DNA of 64,000 nt from Halostella salina (GTDB lineage Archaea; Halobacteriota; Halobacteria; Halobacteriales; Natronoarchaeaceae): assembly GCF_003675855.1 (NCBI RefSeq), contig NZ_RCIH01000003.1, positions 1-64,000 of the forward strand. Reading direction: 5' to 3'. The position numbers were made by a program, and so were the translations under genes. Below the pieces are notes generated by a model. The model made no database searches. It worked only from the letters and a program-made list of their open reading frames with translations, and was not told the DNA's origin. Shown here piece after piece: positions 9,776-17,988 of this stretch (its first letter is position 1; every line of letters begins with the position of its first letter).

Positions 9776-10687
9776 ATGGACGACCCCGACACGCCAGCCC
9801 CCGCAGCGGGGGACGCCGACGGCGGCCCGGAGTTCGCCGGCGACCCGCCCGCAGCGCTGGCGCTGCTCGCCGACGCCGTCGACCCGCTACGCGCCACGCT
9901 CCAGCAGGCGACCGGCGCGTTCGGGCTGCCCGACCCCGAGATGCTCGTCAGCGACGTGCTCACGACGCCCCCCGACGAGCGGTTCGCCCGCTGTGCGCGC
10001 CGGTACGCCGAGCGATTCGGCGACGGGGCGCTGCTCTCCGACCCCGAGCGCCTGACCGCGCTGACCGCCGACCTGCCCATCGCGGACCCGGTCGGCCGCG
10101 CGGTCCGGGTCGTCGTCCGGATCGCGGGCCAGCTTGAGGGCGAACTGCTCGCTGCAGCACCCGAGACGCCGGCCGACGCGGAGCCGTACCTCGCGCTGGC
10201 GGTCGCGGCCCGCCAGCTCCGGGACCTCGCGCTGGACGTCGGGGTGACGTTCGACGCCGGCGGCGGGAGCGACGGCGACCTCGCACACCTGCTCTCGGCG
10301 ACGCTCGCGCTGACCGCGCGGTTGCTCGAACTCGCGCCGGGCGACGCGCCGACCGCGGACGGAACCGCGGAGGGGTCCGACGACCACGGGGAACAGCCCG
10401 GGGATCAGGCCGAGCACGCTGCGGAAGAAGTCGAACTCACTCCGGAGGACTGGCTCGACACGGTCGCCCGCGACGTGGTGCGGGCGGGCTACCACCGCGA
10501 GTCGGCGATGGGCGACACCCCGTCGACGGTTCCGGCGGCCAAGTCCGACGCCGAAGTCCGGCGTATCGTCCGCCTCCGCGGCGCTGCTGCGGCCGTGGAC
10601 GTGCTCGACCTCGACCCCGCCGGTGCCGCCGCGCTGGTCGACGAGTCGCCGGCGACCGTCGAGGCGCTGCTCGACCGACGCGGCTGA
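9776..10687 (+). CDS. Hypothetical haloarchaeal protein
   Basis: A 303-residue acidic, Ala-rich, predicted helical protein that I do not recognise. The N-terminal 20 residues are low-complexity; residues 25-190 look globular and helical; residues about 195-225 are a disordered acidic linker; the C-terminal 75 residues (from ELTPEDWLDTVARDV) form a second helical block ending in a segment resembling a helix-hairpin or HTH-like turn (VDVLDLDPAGAAALVDESPATV). A TTAAG box at 9747-9751 sits 27 nt before the ATG. Codon use is as in neighbours. It is convergent with the downstream gene. Confidence 0.7.
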   Translation: MDDPDTPAPAAGDADGGPEFAGDPPAALALLADAVDPLRATLQQATGAFGLPDPEMLVSDVLTTPPDERFARCARRYAERFGDGALLSDPERLTALTADLPIADPVGRAVRVVVRIAGQLEGELLAAAPETPADAEPYLALAVAARQLRDLALDVGVTFDAGGGSDGDLAHLLSATLALTARLLELAPGDAPTADGTAEGSDDHGEQPGDQAEHAAEEVELTPEDWLDTVARDVVRAGYHRESAMGDTPSTVPAAKSDAEVRRIVRLRGAAAAVDVLDLDPAGAAALVDESPATVEALLDRRG

Positions 10688-10741
10688 TCCACCGGCGAGC
10701 GTGGCGCTCCGTTCGTCGGTGAGCTGGGCCTCGTGGCCGCC

Positions 10742-11542
10742 CTACTCGCCGATGGTGACCTCGCCGCCGACGCTCCCGACGCGCTCGGCGGCGTAGCCGA
10801 ACACGCTGGCGTAGCCGTACGCCGACAGCAGCACCGGGAAGAAGTCCGTCTCGGCGGTGACCGCCTCGCCGTCGACGGCGGCGAACGGCTCGCCGGCGGT
10901 CACCCGCTCGAAGTTCTCCGCGAACACCTCGTACTCCGTGGCGGGGCGCTTGTCGATCGCCCGCAGCAGCTTGTACACCGGCACCTCGCGCCGAACGGTG
11001 TCACCCGGGAGGACGCCCGTCGCGGTGAGGAACTCCCGGGCGATCCGGAGCGCGTTCTCCTCGGCCTGCGCCGACCCCTGTAGCCCCGCCTCTATCTCGA
11101 TTGCGTCGGTCGCCACGAAGATCCGGCCCTCGATGTACTCGCTCGTCTCGACGAGCGCCGTGACCGAGAGCTGCGGCGGGACCTCCCGCGCGAGGTCGTC
11201 GATGCCGTCGACGACCGCGAACGGCTCGGCGTAGGACTGCGTCGAGTGGATCGCGAGCGTCAGACAGCCCTCGATCTCCTCGCTTATTTCGGCGGCGAGC
11301 CGGCGCTCGTGTTCCTCGGCGTCCGGGTCGCCGGGGAACGCGCGGTTGAGGTCGGCGTCGACGTACCGCTCCTCGCGCGCTATCGCCTCCTCGTTGGCGA
11401 CGATGAACTTCACAGGTCTGTCGACGGTGAGCGGCTCGTCCAGCAGTCGCTCGACCGCCCGGACGCCGCAGGGTTCGTCGCCGTGGATCCCGCCGACGAC
11501 GGCCACCTCCGGGGTCCCCTCGCCGCGCTGTTCGACACGCAT
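10742..11542 (-). CDS. Succinylglutamate desuccinylase/aspartoacylase family zinc hydrolase
   Basis: A 266-residue protein starting MRVEQRGEGTPEVAVVGG. The zinc site expected for the family is visible: GGIHGDEP gives H20 and E23, LNRAF gives the substrate-binding N65/R66, and LAIHSTQ gives H99. The family removes acyl groups from N-acyl amino acids (for example N-acetylaspartate or N-succinylglutamate); the substrate here cannot be told. A box (CTTTACC on the minus strand) near 11569 is 27 nt before the ATG, so the message is probably leaderless, and a perfect palindrome overlaps the start region. Confidence 0.85.
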   Translation of the reverse strand: MRVEQRGEGTPEVAVVGGIHGDEPCGVRAVERLLDEPLTVDRPVKFIVANEEAIAREERYVDADLNRAFPGDPDAEEHERRLAAEISEEIEGCLTLAIHSTQSYAEPFAVVDGIDDLAREVPPQLSVTALVETSEYIEGRIFVATDAIEIEAGLQGSAQAEENALRIAREFLTATGVLPGDTVRREVPVYKLLRAIDKRPATEYEVFAENFERVTAGEPFAAVDGEAVTAETDFFPVLLSAYGYASVFGYAAERVGSVGGEVTIGE

Positions 11543-11557
11543 CGTGTCGTGACACGA
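11542..11557. promoter_or_regulatory. Perfect palindrome at the start of the aspartoacylase-like gene
   Basis: Arms TCGTGTC (11542-11548) and GACACGA (11551-11557) with a GT spacer lie between the TATA-like box near 11569 and the ATG. A repressor bound here would block initiation; equally it could be chance in a GC-rich genome. Confidence 0.35.
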
Positions 11558-11724
11558 ACTCCTCGGTAAAGTGGCTTGAGATCCACACCCGGGCGCCACG
11601 AGGCACGACGGGTCGGCGGCCGACGGAGCGGACCGAACCCCGCCAAGGAGACGTGTCGCCGCCCGACACCTCGGCCGACCACCTCCTGCACAGGGTTATC
11701 CGCGTGGGTCGCGTACCGTTTCGA

Positions 11725-12324
11725 ATGGCAGACGACAAGAGCGGCCGAGACAAGCAAGCGCGGGACGCAGAGCGGCGACAGCGAAAGCGCGACCTCGCAA
11801 TCGAACTGGAGCGCTCGGACGAGACGGAGCCCCCGGTCGAGGAGCGCGAACTCGGGGACCTCGAAGCGGAACTCGAATCCCTTGAGTTCCCGGCGACCGG
11901 GACGGAGGTCGTCGCCGCCGTGGGCGACCGGACGGTCGCGTCGGCTGACGGGAGCTACCCCGTCGAGGAACTCGTCCCGGCGACGGACGCGGAGGCGTTC
12001 GGCTCGCCCGAAGCGGTGCGGGCGCGAGTCCAGCGACCGACGGTCGCCGCGGCGATGAAACGCGTCGTCGAGGCCGGCGAGGAGCTCCCGAACGGGGAAC
12101 TCGGCCGGTCGCAGCGAGAGGCCTACGAGAAGACGTTCCGGGCGCTCACGGCGATAGACGCCGACGACGACGACGAGGGCGTCCGAGCGGTCGCGGACTG
12201 GATCGTCGAGCAGGTCGCCGAGAAGGGCAAGGTGCCGGACTCGCGGGGAGTGCGACGGCAGGCGGCGAAGTTCTGTCGGGCGAACGGGTACGAGGTTCGG
12301 AACGACGAGTGGCTCGGGGTCTAA
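11725..12324 (+). CDS. Conserved haloarchaeal protein, function unknown
   Basis: A 199-residue protein beginning MADDKSGRDKQARDAERRQR. The N-terminus is a charged predicted helix, then residues about 50-95 (EFPATGTEVVAAVGDRTVAS and following) resemble the small DUF2795/DUF5789-type fold by eye, followed by a helical C-terminal half ending RANGYEVRNDEWLGV. I do not assign a function. The box GTTATC at 11695-11700 is about 27 nt before the ATG at 11725, which selects this start over an in-frame alternative 24 codons earlier. Confidence 0.75.
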   Translation: MADDKSGRDKQARDAERRQRKRDLAIELERSDETEPPVEERELGDLEAELESLEFPATGTEVVAAVGDRTVASADGSYPVEELVPATDAEAFGSPEAVRARVQRPTVAAAMKRVVEAGEELPNGELGRSQREAYEKTFRALTAIDADDDDEGVRAVADWIVEQVAEKGKVPDSRGVRRQAAKFCRANGYEVRNDEWLGV

Positions 12325-12364
12325 CCCGCGACCGGCGAACCACCGCGGTCGAAGGCGGCCGCCG

Positions 12365-12844
12365 CTACTCCAGGCCGGCCGCGTACGCGAAATCCTCGTC
12401 GCGCGCCGTCGGTCGGTCGCCGTCCAGCGGGATCCGCCAGTCGTGGAGCGTCTCGGGGTCGTCCAGCGCGTTCGACAGCGTCGTCCGCACGGCGAGCAGG
12501 TCGACGCCGTAGAAGTCCCGCGGCACGCCGTGGAAGTACTGGAGCGCGGTCTCGAACAGCGAGCGCATCCCGTCGTCGTCGCGGAAGTCGAAGTGCTTGT
12601 ACGCGCCGGCGGCGACCTGTACCATCCCGTGGAGGAACTTGCTCTCGGTCGTCCCGCGGCCGTAGTTGTACCACTCGTCCTCGAAGCAGTCGTGCGATTC
12701 GTGGAACTCGCCGGCGTTGTAGAGCCGCACCCCGTGGACCGTCGCCCGGCGGAGCGTGGCGTGCTCCCACTGGCCGTCGTCGCGCCACCCCGTCGGGTCC
12801 CCGGCCGGCGGGCCGACGCTCGGGTCCCGCGTGTGGTCGTCCAT
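12365..12844 (-). CDS. DUF309 domain protein
   Basis: A 159-residue protein. The DUF309 signature is [20 protein letters not shown] (residues about 42-61), followed by [19 protein letters not shown]309 proteins are small helical proteins found across bacteria and archaea without a known biochemical function; the conserved His/Glu pattern of the signature hints at metal binding. The ATG at 12844 has a GTTACC-like box about 26 nt upstream on its strand. The gene faces the truncated HAD gene at 12928 head-to-head. Confidence 0.85.
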   Translation of the reverse strand: MDDHTRDPSVGPPAGDPTGWRDDGQWEHATLRRATVHGVRLYNAGEFHESHDCFEDEWYNYGRGTTESKFLHGMVQVAAGAYKHFDFRDDDGMRSLFETALQYFHGVPRDFYGVDLLAVRTTLSNALDDPETLHDWRIPLDGDRPTARDEDFAYAAGLE

Positions 12845-12927
12845 GGCCGGATCGTCGCCGCGGACGCGGGTAACTCCTCCGGCGGATCGACGCGCCGAAG
12901 TGTTCGCCCCTCGGAACACTGGCACGA

Positions 12928-13275
12928 ATGCCGTACGACGCCATCCTGCTGGACCACGACGGCGTGATCACCACGCCGCCCGGTCGCGACCTGCTCCACG
13001 ACGCCGCCCGCGAGGCGTTCGCCCGCGCCGGCGTCGAGTCGCCGCCCGACCGCCACGTCGAGGGGCTCGCTCTCGGCGTCACCGAGGACTGGCTCGACGA
13101 CCTGTGTGCCCGGTACGGGCTGGACCGCGACGCGTTCTGGCGGACGCGCGACGAGACGGCCTCGACCGCACAGCGCGAGGCAGTCCGGGCCGGCGAGAAG
13201 ACGCTGTACGACGACGTGCCCGCCATCTCCCGGCAGGTCTCGGCACACTCGCGGAGCGTCTCGGCGCAGACCTGA
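12928..13275 (+). pseudogene. HAD-family hydrolase, N-terminal fragment
   Basis: Residues 1-98 read as a HAD phosphatase: motif I is DHDGVIT (D10, D12 as nucleophile and acid/base), followed by a helical cap start (ARYGLDRDAFWRTRDETAS) and KTLYDDVPA, which in complete homologues leads into the core strands. From about codon 99 the frame is simply the complement of the neighbouring Cys-rich gene (ISRQVSAHSRSVSAQT) and ends after 115 codons. Motifs II, III and IV are missing, so more than half of a typical 220-240-residue enzyme is gone. The breakpoint is at about 13218-13225. This is a broken gene unless the assembly is wrong. Confidence 0.75.
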
Positions 13276-13565
13276 CAGTGCTCGGCGTCGTGGCGCTCAC
13301 ACTCGTCCGCGCACTCCTCGCAGGCGTCGGCGCAGGTTTCGGCCAGGTCCTCGCTGAACGCGGAGTTCCGGGCCATGAACCGCGCGTGCATGGTCGTCAG
13401 GTCCGCCACGTCGCGACAGAGCCGCAGGCACTCGGCCATCTCCTCGCCCTCGCCGGCGCACTCGTCGGCGCACCACTCGCAGGCCTGCGCCGCCTCGAAG
13501 CAGTTGTCGATGCACTCCGCCATCAGGTCGTCCTCATCGACGTGACTGATCTCGGTCAGGGACAT
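13218..13565 (-). pseudogene. Four-helix-bundle Cys-rich copper-binding protein (DUF326), lacking a native stop
   Basis: Starting at the ATG at 13565, 116 residues match the DUF326/Csp-like family: repeated Cys pairs such as CIDNC, CEWCADEC, CADACEECADEC, CQVCAETLRECAETCREMAG. Family members store or buffer copper in a four-helix bundle, with about 110-120 residues, so the domain is essentially complete. Immediately after residue 116 the frame enters the complement of the HAD gene and finds no stop until 12321. The protein made would be a 414-residue read-through, or the gene is inactive. A CGATAACG box near 13597 suggests the promoter is intact. Confidence 0.7.
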
Positions 13566-13738
13566 CGCGTCGGCGGCTACGCCGTCACGGCACTTCGTTA
13601 TCGGCCGCCAAGTGACGTTACCATCGCAGGGAAACCCGCGTAACCGTCGCCGAGGGCCTGTCGACGGGGCGACCATGTCGGCGTAACCATGGATTTCTCC
13701 GACGCTGTGCGGGGCCGTCGCTGACGAGATCGCAGAGT

Positions 13739-13747
13739 AGTTAAGCG
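13739..13747 (+). promoter_or_regulatory. TATA-like box of the tRNA-Leu gene
   Basis: AGTTAAGCG lies about 30 nt upstream of the mature tRNA 5' end. Confidence 0.5.
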
Positions 13748-13771
13748 ATTCGGGACAAGAGCCGACCGCGT

Positions 13772-13855
13772 GCGAGGGTAGCCAAGCCTGGAAACGGCGG
13801 CGGACTCAAGATCCGCTCCCGTAGGGGTCCATGCGTTCAAATCGCATCCCTCGCA
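13772..13855 (+). tRNA. tRNA-Leu (anticodon CAA)
   Basis: 84 nt. Acceptor arms GCGAGGG (5') and CCCTCGC (3') pair fully with discriminator A at 13855. The anticodon stem is GCGGA/TCCGC with loop CTCAAGA, giving anticodon CAA (reads UUG). A long variable arm (CCC-GTA-GGG) marks it as class II. The T arm is ATGCG-TTCAAAT-CGCAT. No CCA is encoded, usual in archaea, and no intron is visible. Confidence 0.95.
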
Positions 13856-13889
13856 CTGCTGGCCCACGCGGGCCCTCGCAAACAGTGCG
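13852..13889 (+). terminator. Nested stem-loop overlapping the tRNA 3' end
   Basis: Outer arms CGCACTG (13852-13858) and CAGTGCG (13883-13889) enclose an inner stem GGCCC (13861-13865) and GGGCC (13870-13874). The outer stem overlaps the tRNA 3' end, so it may act in 3' processing or termination. The octamer CCCTCGCA from the tRNA terminus recurs at about 13873 and 13915. Confidence 0.35.
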
Positions 13890-13960
13890 GAAGTTCGCCT
13901 CTCGGGGCGATCTTCCCTCGCAAAACGTCTCACTGAACCGCCCGCCAGCGACGGCTGACG

Positions 13961-16561
13961 CTACTCCGCTTCGTCGTCGTCAGTGAGCCAGCGGATCGCG
14001 CCGCCCGCTGCCAGCGCCGTCAGCGCGCTCCCGACGCCGAAGCCGGGCATCGCCTGGGAGTCGCCTGCGAACTCGGCCGAGCCGTTGGCGGACTCGTTGC
14101 CGGCGGCATCGGCGGTCACGTCGTCGGTGCCCGACTCATCGCCACCATTGCCGCCACCGCCGCCGCTTCCGCCGTTGCCTCCACCGCCGCCACCGGCGTT
14201 CCCCGGGGCGACGACGGTGACGACGCCCTCCTGCCCGAGCGACTCGTGGGGCTGGCAGTGGTACTCGTACTCGCCGACGACCCGGAACGTGTGCTCGTGG
14301 ACGTGGCCCTCGTCCTCGACTGATTCGTGTCCCTGCCACGTTGCTCCCTCGGGCTGGCTCTCCACAGCGAGGTTGTGGCTGCCGTCGGCCCACCGGAACC
14401 GGACCGTCGTCCCGACCTCGACTGTCAGTTCCTCCGGGTCGAACGTGTTGTCGCCAGTGTGCTCGACCACGCGGGGGTCGTCGCCCAGATTCTCCGCGAC
14501 GACGATGGATCCTACCTCGCCGACACCCTCGTGGGGCGCGCAGTGGTACTCGTACTCGCCGGGGACCTCGAACGTGTGTTCGTGGACGAACCCCGGGTCC
14601 TCGATCGGCTCGACGCCGCTCCAGTTCGCCCCGTCGGGCTGGCTGTCGACGACGATGTTGTGCGCGCCGCCCTCGGCCCATTCGAACGTAACGGTCGTCC
14701 CCGGTTCGACGTACAGCCGGTCCGGGATCGTGAAATCGTCGGTGAAGCGCACGGTCGGACCGCTGCCGCCGCCGGCCCCTCCGCCGCCGCCTCCGCCGGT
14801 ATCTTCATCACCACCGCCGCCACCGCCTCCCCCGCCATTGCCGGGGTCGGTCACCGTGTTGTACTTCTGCCGACCTACCGAGCCGTGCATCGGCACGTCG
14901 AGCGTGTCGTACCACATCGTTTCTATGACCGGGTGGAGCACAGGGAGCAGAACGATGTCCTCCCAGTTCGCTTGCTCCATCGCGACGTACGCGCCGGGAT
15001 CCGGATCGGGCCTCTGCTGGATGTACTCCCACGCCGCGGCCGCCTCCTCGGCTGCGTTGGTTCCGGCCCAGTCGACGTACGACAGGGGTGCCGACTGGGC
15101 GTCGGCGCGCTCCGGGGCTAACAGCTGGAGGAAATCGGGTGCACCTGGGTAGTTGCCTCCCCATCCCAGGGAGTACGCTTCGAGGTCGCCGTTGCGTCCG
15201 CGTTCGGTGAGCGTCCCGAAATCCATCCGCTGGACCGTGAGGTCGACGTTCGCGGACTGGAGCTGGTCGCTGAGAATCCCCCCGAGGTCGGCCCAGAACG
15301 CCCCCGTGTACACGGCGAACTCCAGTTCGTAGGGGTCGCTCTCGCTGTACCCCGCCTGCTCCATGATCTGCCGTGCGCGCTGAATGTTCGTTTCGTCGAT
15401 ACCGTACGGGTACTGCTCGGCGTGCTCGCGGTAGCCCGCGGCGTTGTTCGGGAACAGGTTCGGTGGGGTCAGGTGGGCCGCGGGTCGAGCCGGTTCGTTG
15501 AACAGCTCCTCAACCACCGTCGACTGGTTGAGTACGTGTGCGAACGCTTCCCTGACGGCCCGGTTCGTGTTCTCCTGATTGAACCCGACGTAGTAGGTGA
15601 TCAGGTCCGGCACGGAGAAGTAGTCCACCGTCTTCTCGTTCTCAAGCGGCCCGTAGGTGCCGATCCGGCGGCCGCGGTCGTCGGTTCGGTCGATGGAGCG
15701 CTTCCCCGCGTCGAACCGTTCCGGCGGGACGGTGACCTCGTGGGCGTTCTCGTCGACGACCGTATAGCCGTATCGGTCCATCGGAGCCTGGATCAGTCGC
15801 CAGTTGACCGCCTCGACCGACGGAACCGTCCCGTGGTACTCCTCCCACCGACGGACCTCGATCCCGTTGCCCGGTTCCCAGCCAACGAACTCGAACGGGC
15901 CGGTGCCGACGGGGTTTTGCGCGAACGCCGGCTGCTGCAACTCGCCGCTGTACCCCTCGACGTCGCCGACGATCCCCTCCGGCATGATCGAGCACCAGGG
16001 CATCGCGAGCATCTCTTCGACGGAGTGAAACGGGGTTTCGAGCCGTATCGAAACGGTGTACTCCGACTCCGCCGTGACCGCCAGCGACCCCGGAGCGTAC
16101 TCCCCGTCGCCCGAGCGGTGTTCGATACCCATGTCGTCGAGCAGGAACAGCTGATATCGGGACTGGTCGGACTGGACGATCCGCTCGAACGAGTACACCA
16201 CGTCGTCGGCGGTGAGTTCGCTCCCGTCGTGGAACCGGACGCCCCGCTTCAGGTCGATCTCGACGTAGCGGCCGTCGTCCTCCGTCCGGATATCGCTGGC
16301 GAGCAGCGGCTCCGCCCGGGTTTCGCCGTCCGGGAAATGAGTCAGCGTGTCGAACACCTGCGTGATGACTTCCATCGAGGTCTCGTCGCTGGCGACCACG
16401 GGGTCGAAGCTTTCGGCGCGGCCGGCGACCAGTTGCAGTACGTCAGTGCCGGGCGGGATGGCGGACCGCCGTTCCGCGATGCTCCGACCGGCCACCGCGG
16501 CCGCCGTCGCCGTGCCGGCCGTCGCTTGCAGCAATCGTCGTCGTGAGAGCGTCGGATCCAT
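13961..16561 (-). CDS. Peptide-type ABC substrate-binding protein fused to two cupredoxin domains with PGF-CTERM anchor
   Basis: An 866-residue exported protein. Residues 1-30 are a Tat signal (SRRRLLQ) without a lipobox Cys. Residues about 35-565 are a family 5 extracellular solute-binding protein (FDPVVASDETSMEV, VRFHDGSELTADDVVYSFERI). A Gly-rich linker leads to two cupredoxin domains (about 601-694 and 695-788), then another Gly/Asn linker and a PGF-CTERM tail (PGF at 839-841, hydrophobic segment, acidic end). Copper ligands are H634, C674, H677 and H729, C769, H772; the axial position five residues after the last His is E682 and Q777 instead of Met. A box near 16592 fits a leaderless start. 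No permease or ATPase genes adjoin. Confidence 0.85.
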   Translation of the reverse strand: MDPTLSRRRLLQATAGTATAAAVAGRSIAERRSAIPPGTDVLQLVAGRAESFDPVVASDETSMEVITQVFDTLTHFPDGETRAEPLLASDIRTEDDGRYVEIDLKRGVRFHDGSELTADDVVYSFERIVQSDQSRYQLFLLDDMGIEHRSGDGEYAPGSLAVTAESEYTVSIRLETPFHSVEEMLAMPWCSIMPEGIVGDVEGYSGELQQPAFAQNPVGTGPFEFVGWEPGNGIEVRRWEEYHGTVPSVEAVNWRLIQAPMDRYGYTVVDENAHEVTVPPERFDAGKRSIDRTDDRGRRIGTYGPLENEKTVDYFSVPDLITYYVGFNQENTNRAVREAFAHVLNQSTVVEELFNEPARPAAHLTPPNLFPNNAAGYREHAEQYPYGIDETNIQRARQIMEQAGYSESDPYELEFAVYTGAFWADLGGILSDQLQSANVDLTVQRMDFGTLTERGRNGDLEAYSLGWGGNYPGAPDFLQLLAPERADAQSAPLSYVDWAGTNAAEEAAAAWEYIQQRPDPDPGAYVAMEQANWEDIVLLPVLHPVIETMWYDTLDVPMHGSVGRQKYNTVTDPGNGGGGGGGGGDEDTGGGGGGGAGGGSGPTVRFTDDFTIPDRLYVEPGTTVTFEWAEGGAHNIVVDSQPDGANWSGVEPIEDPGFVHEHTFEVPGEYEYHCAPHEGVGEVGSIVVAENLGDDPRVVEHTGDNTFDPEELTVEVGTTVRFRWADGSHNLAVESQPEGATWQGHESVEDEGHVHEHTFRVVGEYEYHCQPHESLGQEGVVTVVAPGNAGGGGGGNGGSGGGGGNGGDESGTDDVTADAAGNESANGSAEFAGDSQAMPGFGVGSALTALAAGGAIRWLTDDDEAE

Positions 16562-16603
16562 ACTGTTTCGGTCCGCCGGAGGGGGAATAAATTTGGTGAC
16601 AGG

Positions 16604-17359
16604 TTACGGGTCGTCGCCGCGCTCGGCCTCGAACACGTCGGCGTGGAGCCGCTCCGTCACCGTCTCCATCAGCGTCGCGAGGTTCGCCGCGTCCTCGCGG
16701 TTGTACGAGACGAGCGTGTCGAGCGCGCCGTCGTTCCCGGCCTCGTACTCGCGCCAGAGGCGAACGGCGTCCTCGCCGGAGATGTCGGGCCGGTCGCGTT
16801 CGAGCCCGACAGCCTGCTCTATCGCCTTCAGGCCGCCGGTGAGACCCACCTGCCGGCAGGGGTACATGAGGTCGACGTGGGGCGTATCGACCGACACGTC
16901 GAACGACGTTTCGAGGAACGGCACGTCGAAGCGCTTGCCGTTGAACGTCGCGACGAGCGAGGCGTCAGCGAACTGCCGTTCGACGGCGTCGGCGGTGAGG
17001 TTCTCGCCGCGGACGAGCGTCGTCGTCTCGCCGTCCTGGTGGAAACTCACCGTCGTCACGCGGTCGCGCTCGGGCGAGAGCCCGGTCGTCTCGATGTCGA
17101 AGTAACAGACATCAGACCGGAAGTTCTCGTACAGCCGCCAGTGGCTCCCCTGCGGGAACCGCTCGGCGAAGAAGTCGGCGTCGCCGTCGTCGAGGCGCTC
17201 CCACGCCGTCGCGATGAACTCCTCGACGCGCTCGCCGGTCGTCGGCCCGAGCAGGTCGGGGTCGAACGCCTCCCAGCGCGTGACCCCGTCCCGCCAGAGC
17301 CGGCGCTCGGTCGCTTCGCCGACGCCGTCGACCGGGATGAAGCTGTTCTCGATGCGCAC
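16604..17359 (-). CDS. YprB-like ribonuclease H-fold 3'-5' exonuclease
   Basis: A 251-residue protein with a GTG start (VRIENSFIPVDGVGEATERR). The first 40 residues resemble a helix-hairpin-helix. The exonuclease motifs of the DEDD group are visible: CYFDIETTG (Exo I), ATFNGKRFDVPFLE (Exo II) and YNREDAANLATLM (Exo III, DEDDy-like). These proteins are classed as RNase_H_2/YprB; a role in DNA or RNA end processing is inferred. The GTG is chosen because a GGTTTTGT box lies about 28 nt upstream and the upstream in-frame codons look non-coding. The stop is 42 bases before the SBP gene start. Confidence 0.85.
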   Translation of the reverse strand: MRIENSFIPVDGVGEATERRLWRDGVTRWEAFDPDLLGPTTGERVEEFIATAWERLDDGDADFFAERFPQGSHWRLYENFRSDVCYFDIETTGLSPERDRVTTVSFHQDGETTTLVRGENLTADAVERQFADASLVATFNGKRFDVPFLETSFDVSVDTPHVDLMYPCRQVGLTGGLKAIEQAVGLERDRPDISGEDAVRLWREYEAGNDGALDTLVSYNREDAANLATLMETVTERLHADVFEAERGDDP

Positions 17360-17526
17360 GTGGTGACGGGTGCGCCGCGGCGACAAAACCCTTTCTACAC
17401 CGAGGAGTTCGCGGCCGGCCACCACGCTCTCCGGCGACGCGTTCGGGCGGAGCGCCGGGCGGTTTCGTCCCCGCGTTCGGGCGTCGAGCAGTACCGTTAT
17501 GGTGCTCGCATCTGTCCCAATCGACT

Positions 17527-17907
17527 ATGGAAAACGATCTGCTGGCGGACGAAGCGGCCGACAGGGTCGTCTCGCTGTGTCGCACGGCTATCGGCGACAG
17601 CCTCCGGTCGATCACCTACTTCACGCGGGACGACTTCGAGCAGCTGTACCTGCGCGACGACCTGGAGCAGGACGCCGACCTGATGGGCTTCATCGGCAAC
17701 GAGTGGCAGGACTTCAAGACCACGCAGTCGGCGTACGAGGGGACCGAACTGGGGGACTACGAGTTCACGATCCGCGCGTTCGAAAACGGCTACCTCGTCC
17801 GCGTGACGACCGACACCGAAGGCGTGTTCGCGACGGCGGACAGCATGACGCTGCAGACGTACGAGGACGTCGCGGCCGCGCTCTCGGAGATCCTGGAGGA
17901 GCGCTGA
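17527..17907 (+). CDS. Conserved haloarchaeal protein
   Basis: A 126-residue acidic protein, MENDLLADEAADRVVSLCRT, that looks like a small alpha/beta domain: a helical N-terminal half (SLRSITYFTRDDFEQLYLRDDL) and strand-rich C-terminal half (YEFTIRAFENGYLVRVTTD). I recognise the pattern from haloarchaeal genomes but not a function. A GTTAT box at 17496-17500 places the transcription start at or next to the ATG. Confidence 0.75.
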   Translation: MENDLLADEAADRVVSLCRTAIGDSLRSITYFTRDDFEQLYLRDDLEQDADLMGFIGNEWQDFKTTQSAYEGTELGDYEFTIRAFENGYLVRVTTDTEGVFATADSMTLQTYEDVAAALSEILEER

Positions 17908-17988
17908 CGGCCGCCGGTCACGGCATCGGACCCCGACGGTCCGGTTGTCCGGGGATAGATTGACGACACCGGGATCCCAACCCCGGGT

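Noticed and set aside
12321..13676. Long minus-strand frame reading DUF326 through the HAD antisense region into DUF309
   Set aside because: Only the first 116 codons after 13565 are protein-like; the rest is the complement of the HAD gene and a second frame of DUF309. It is treated as read-through across a deletion scar and not as a fusion gene.
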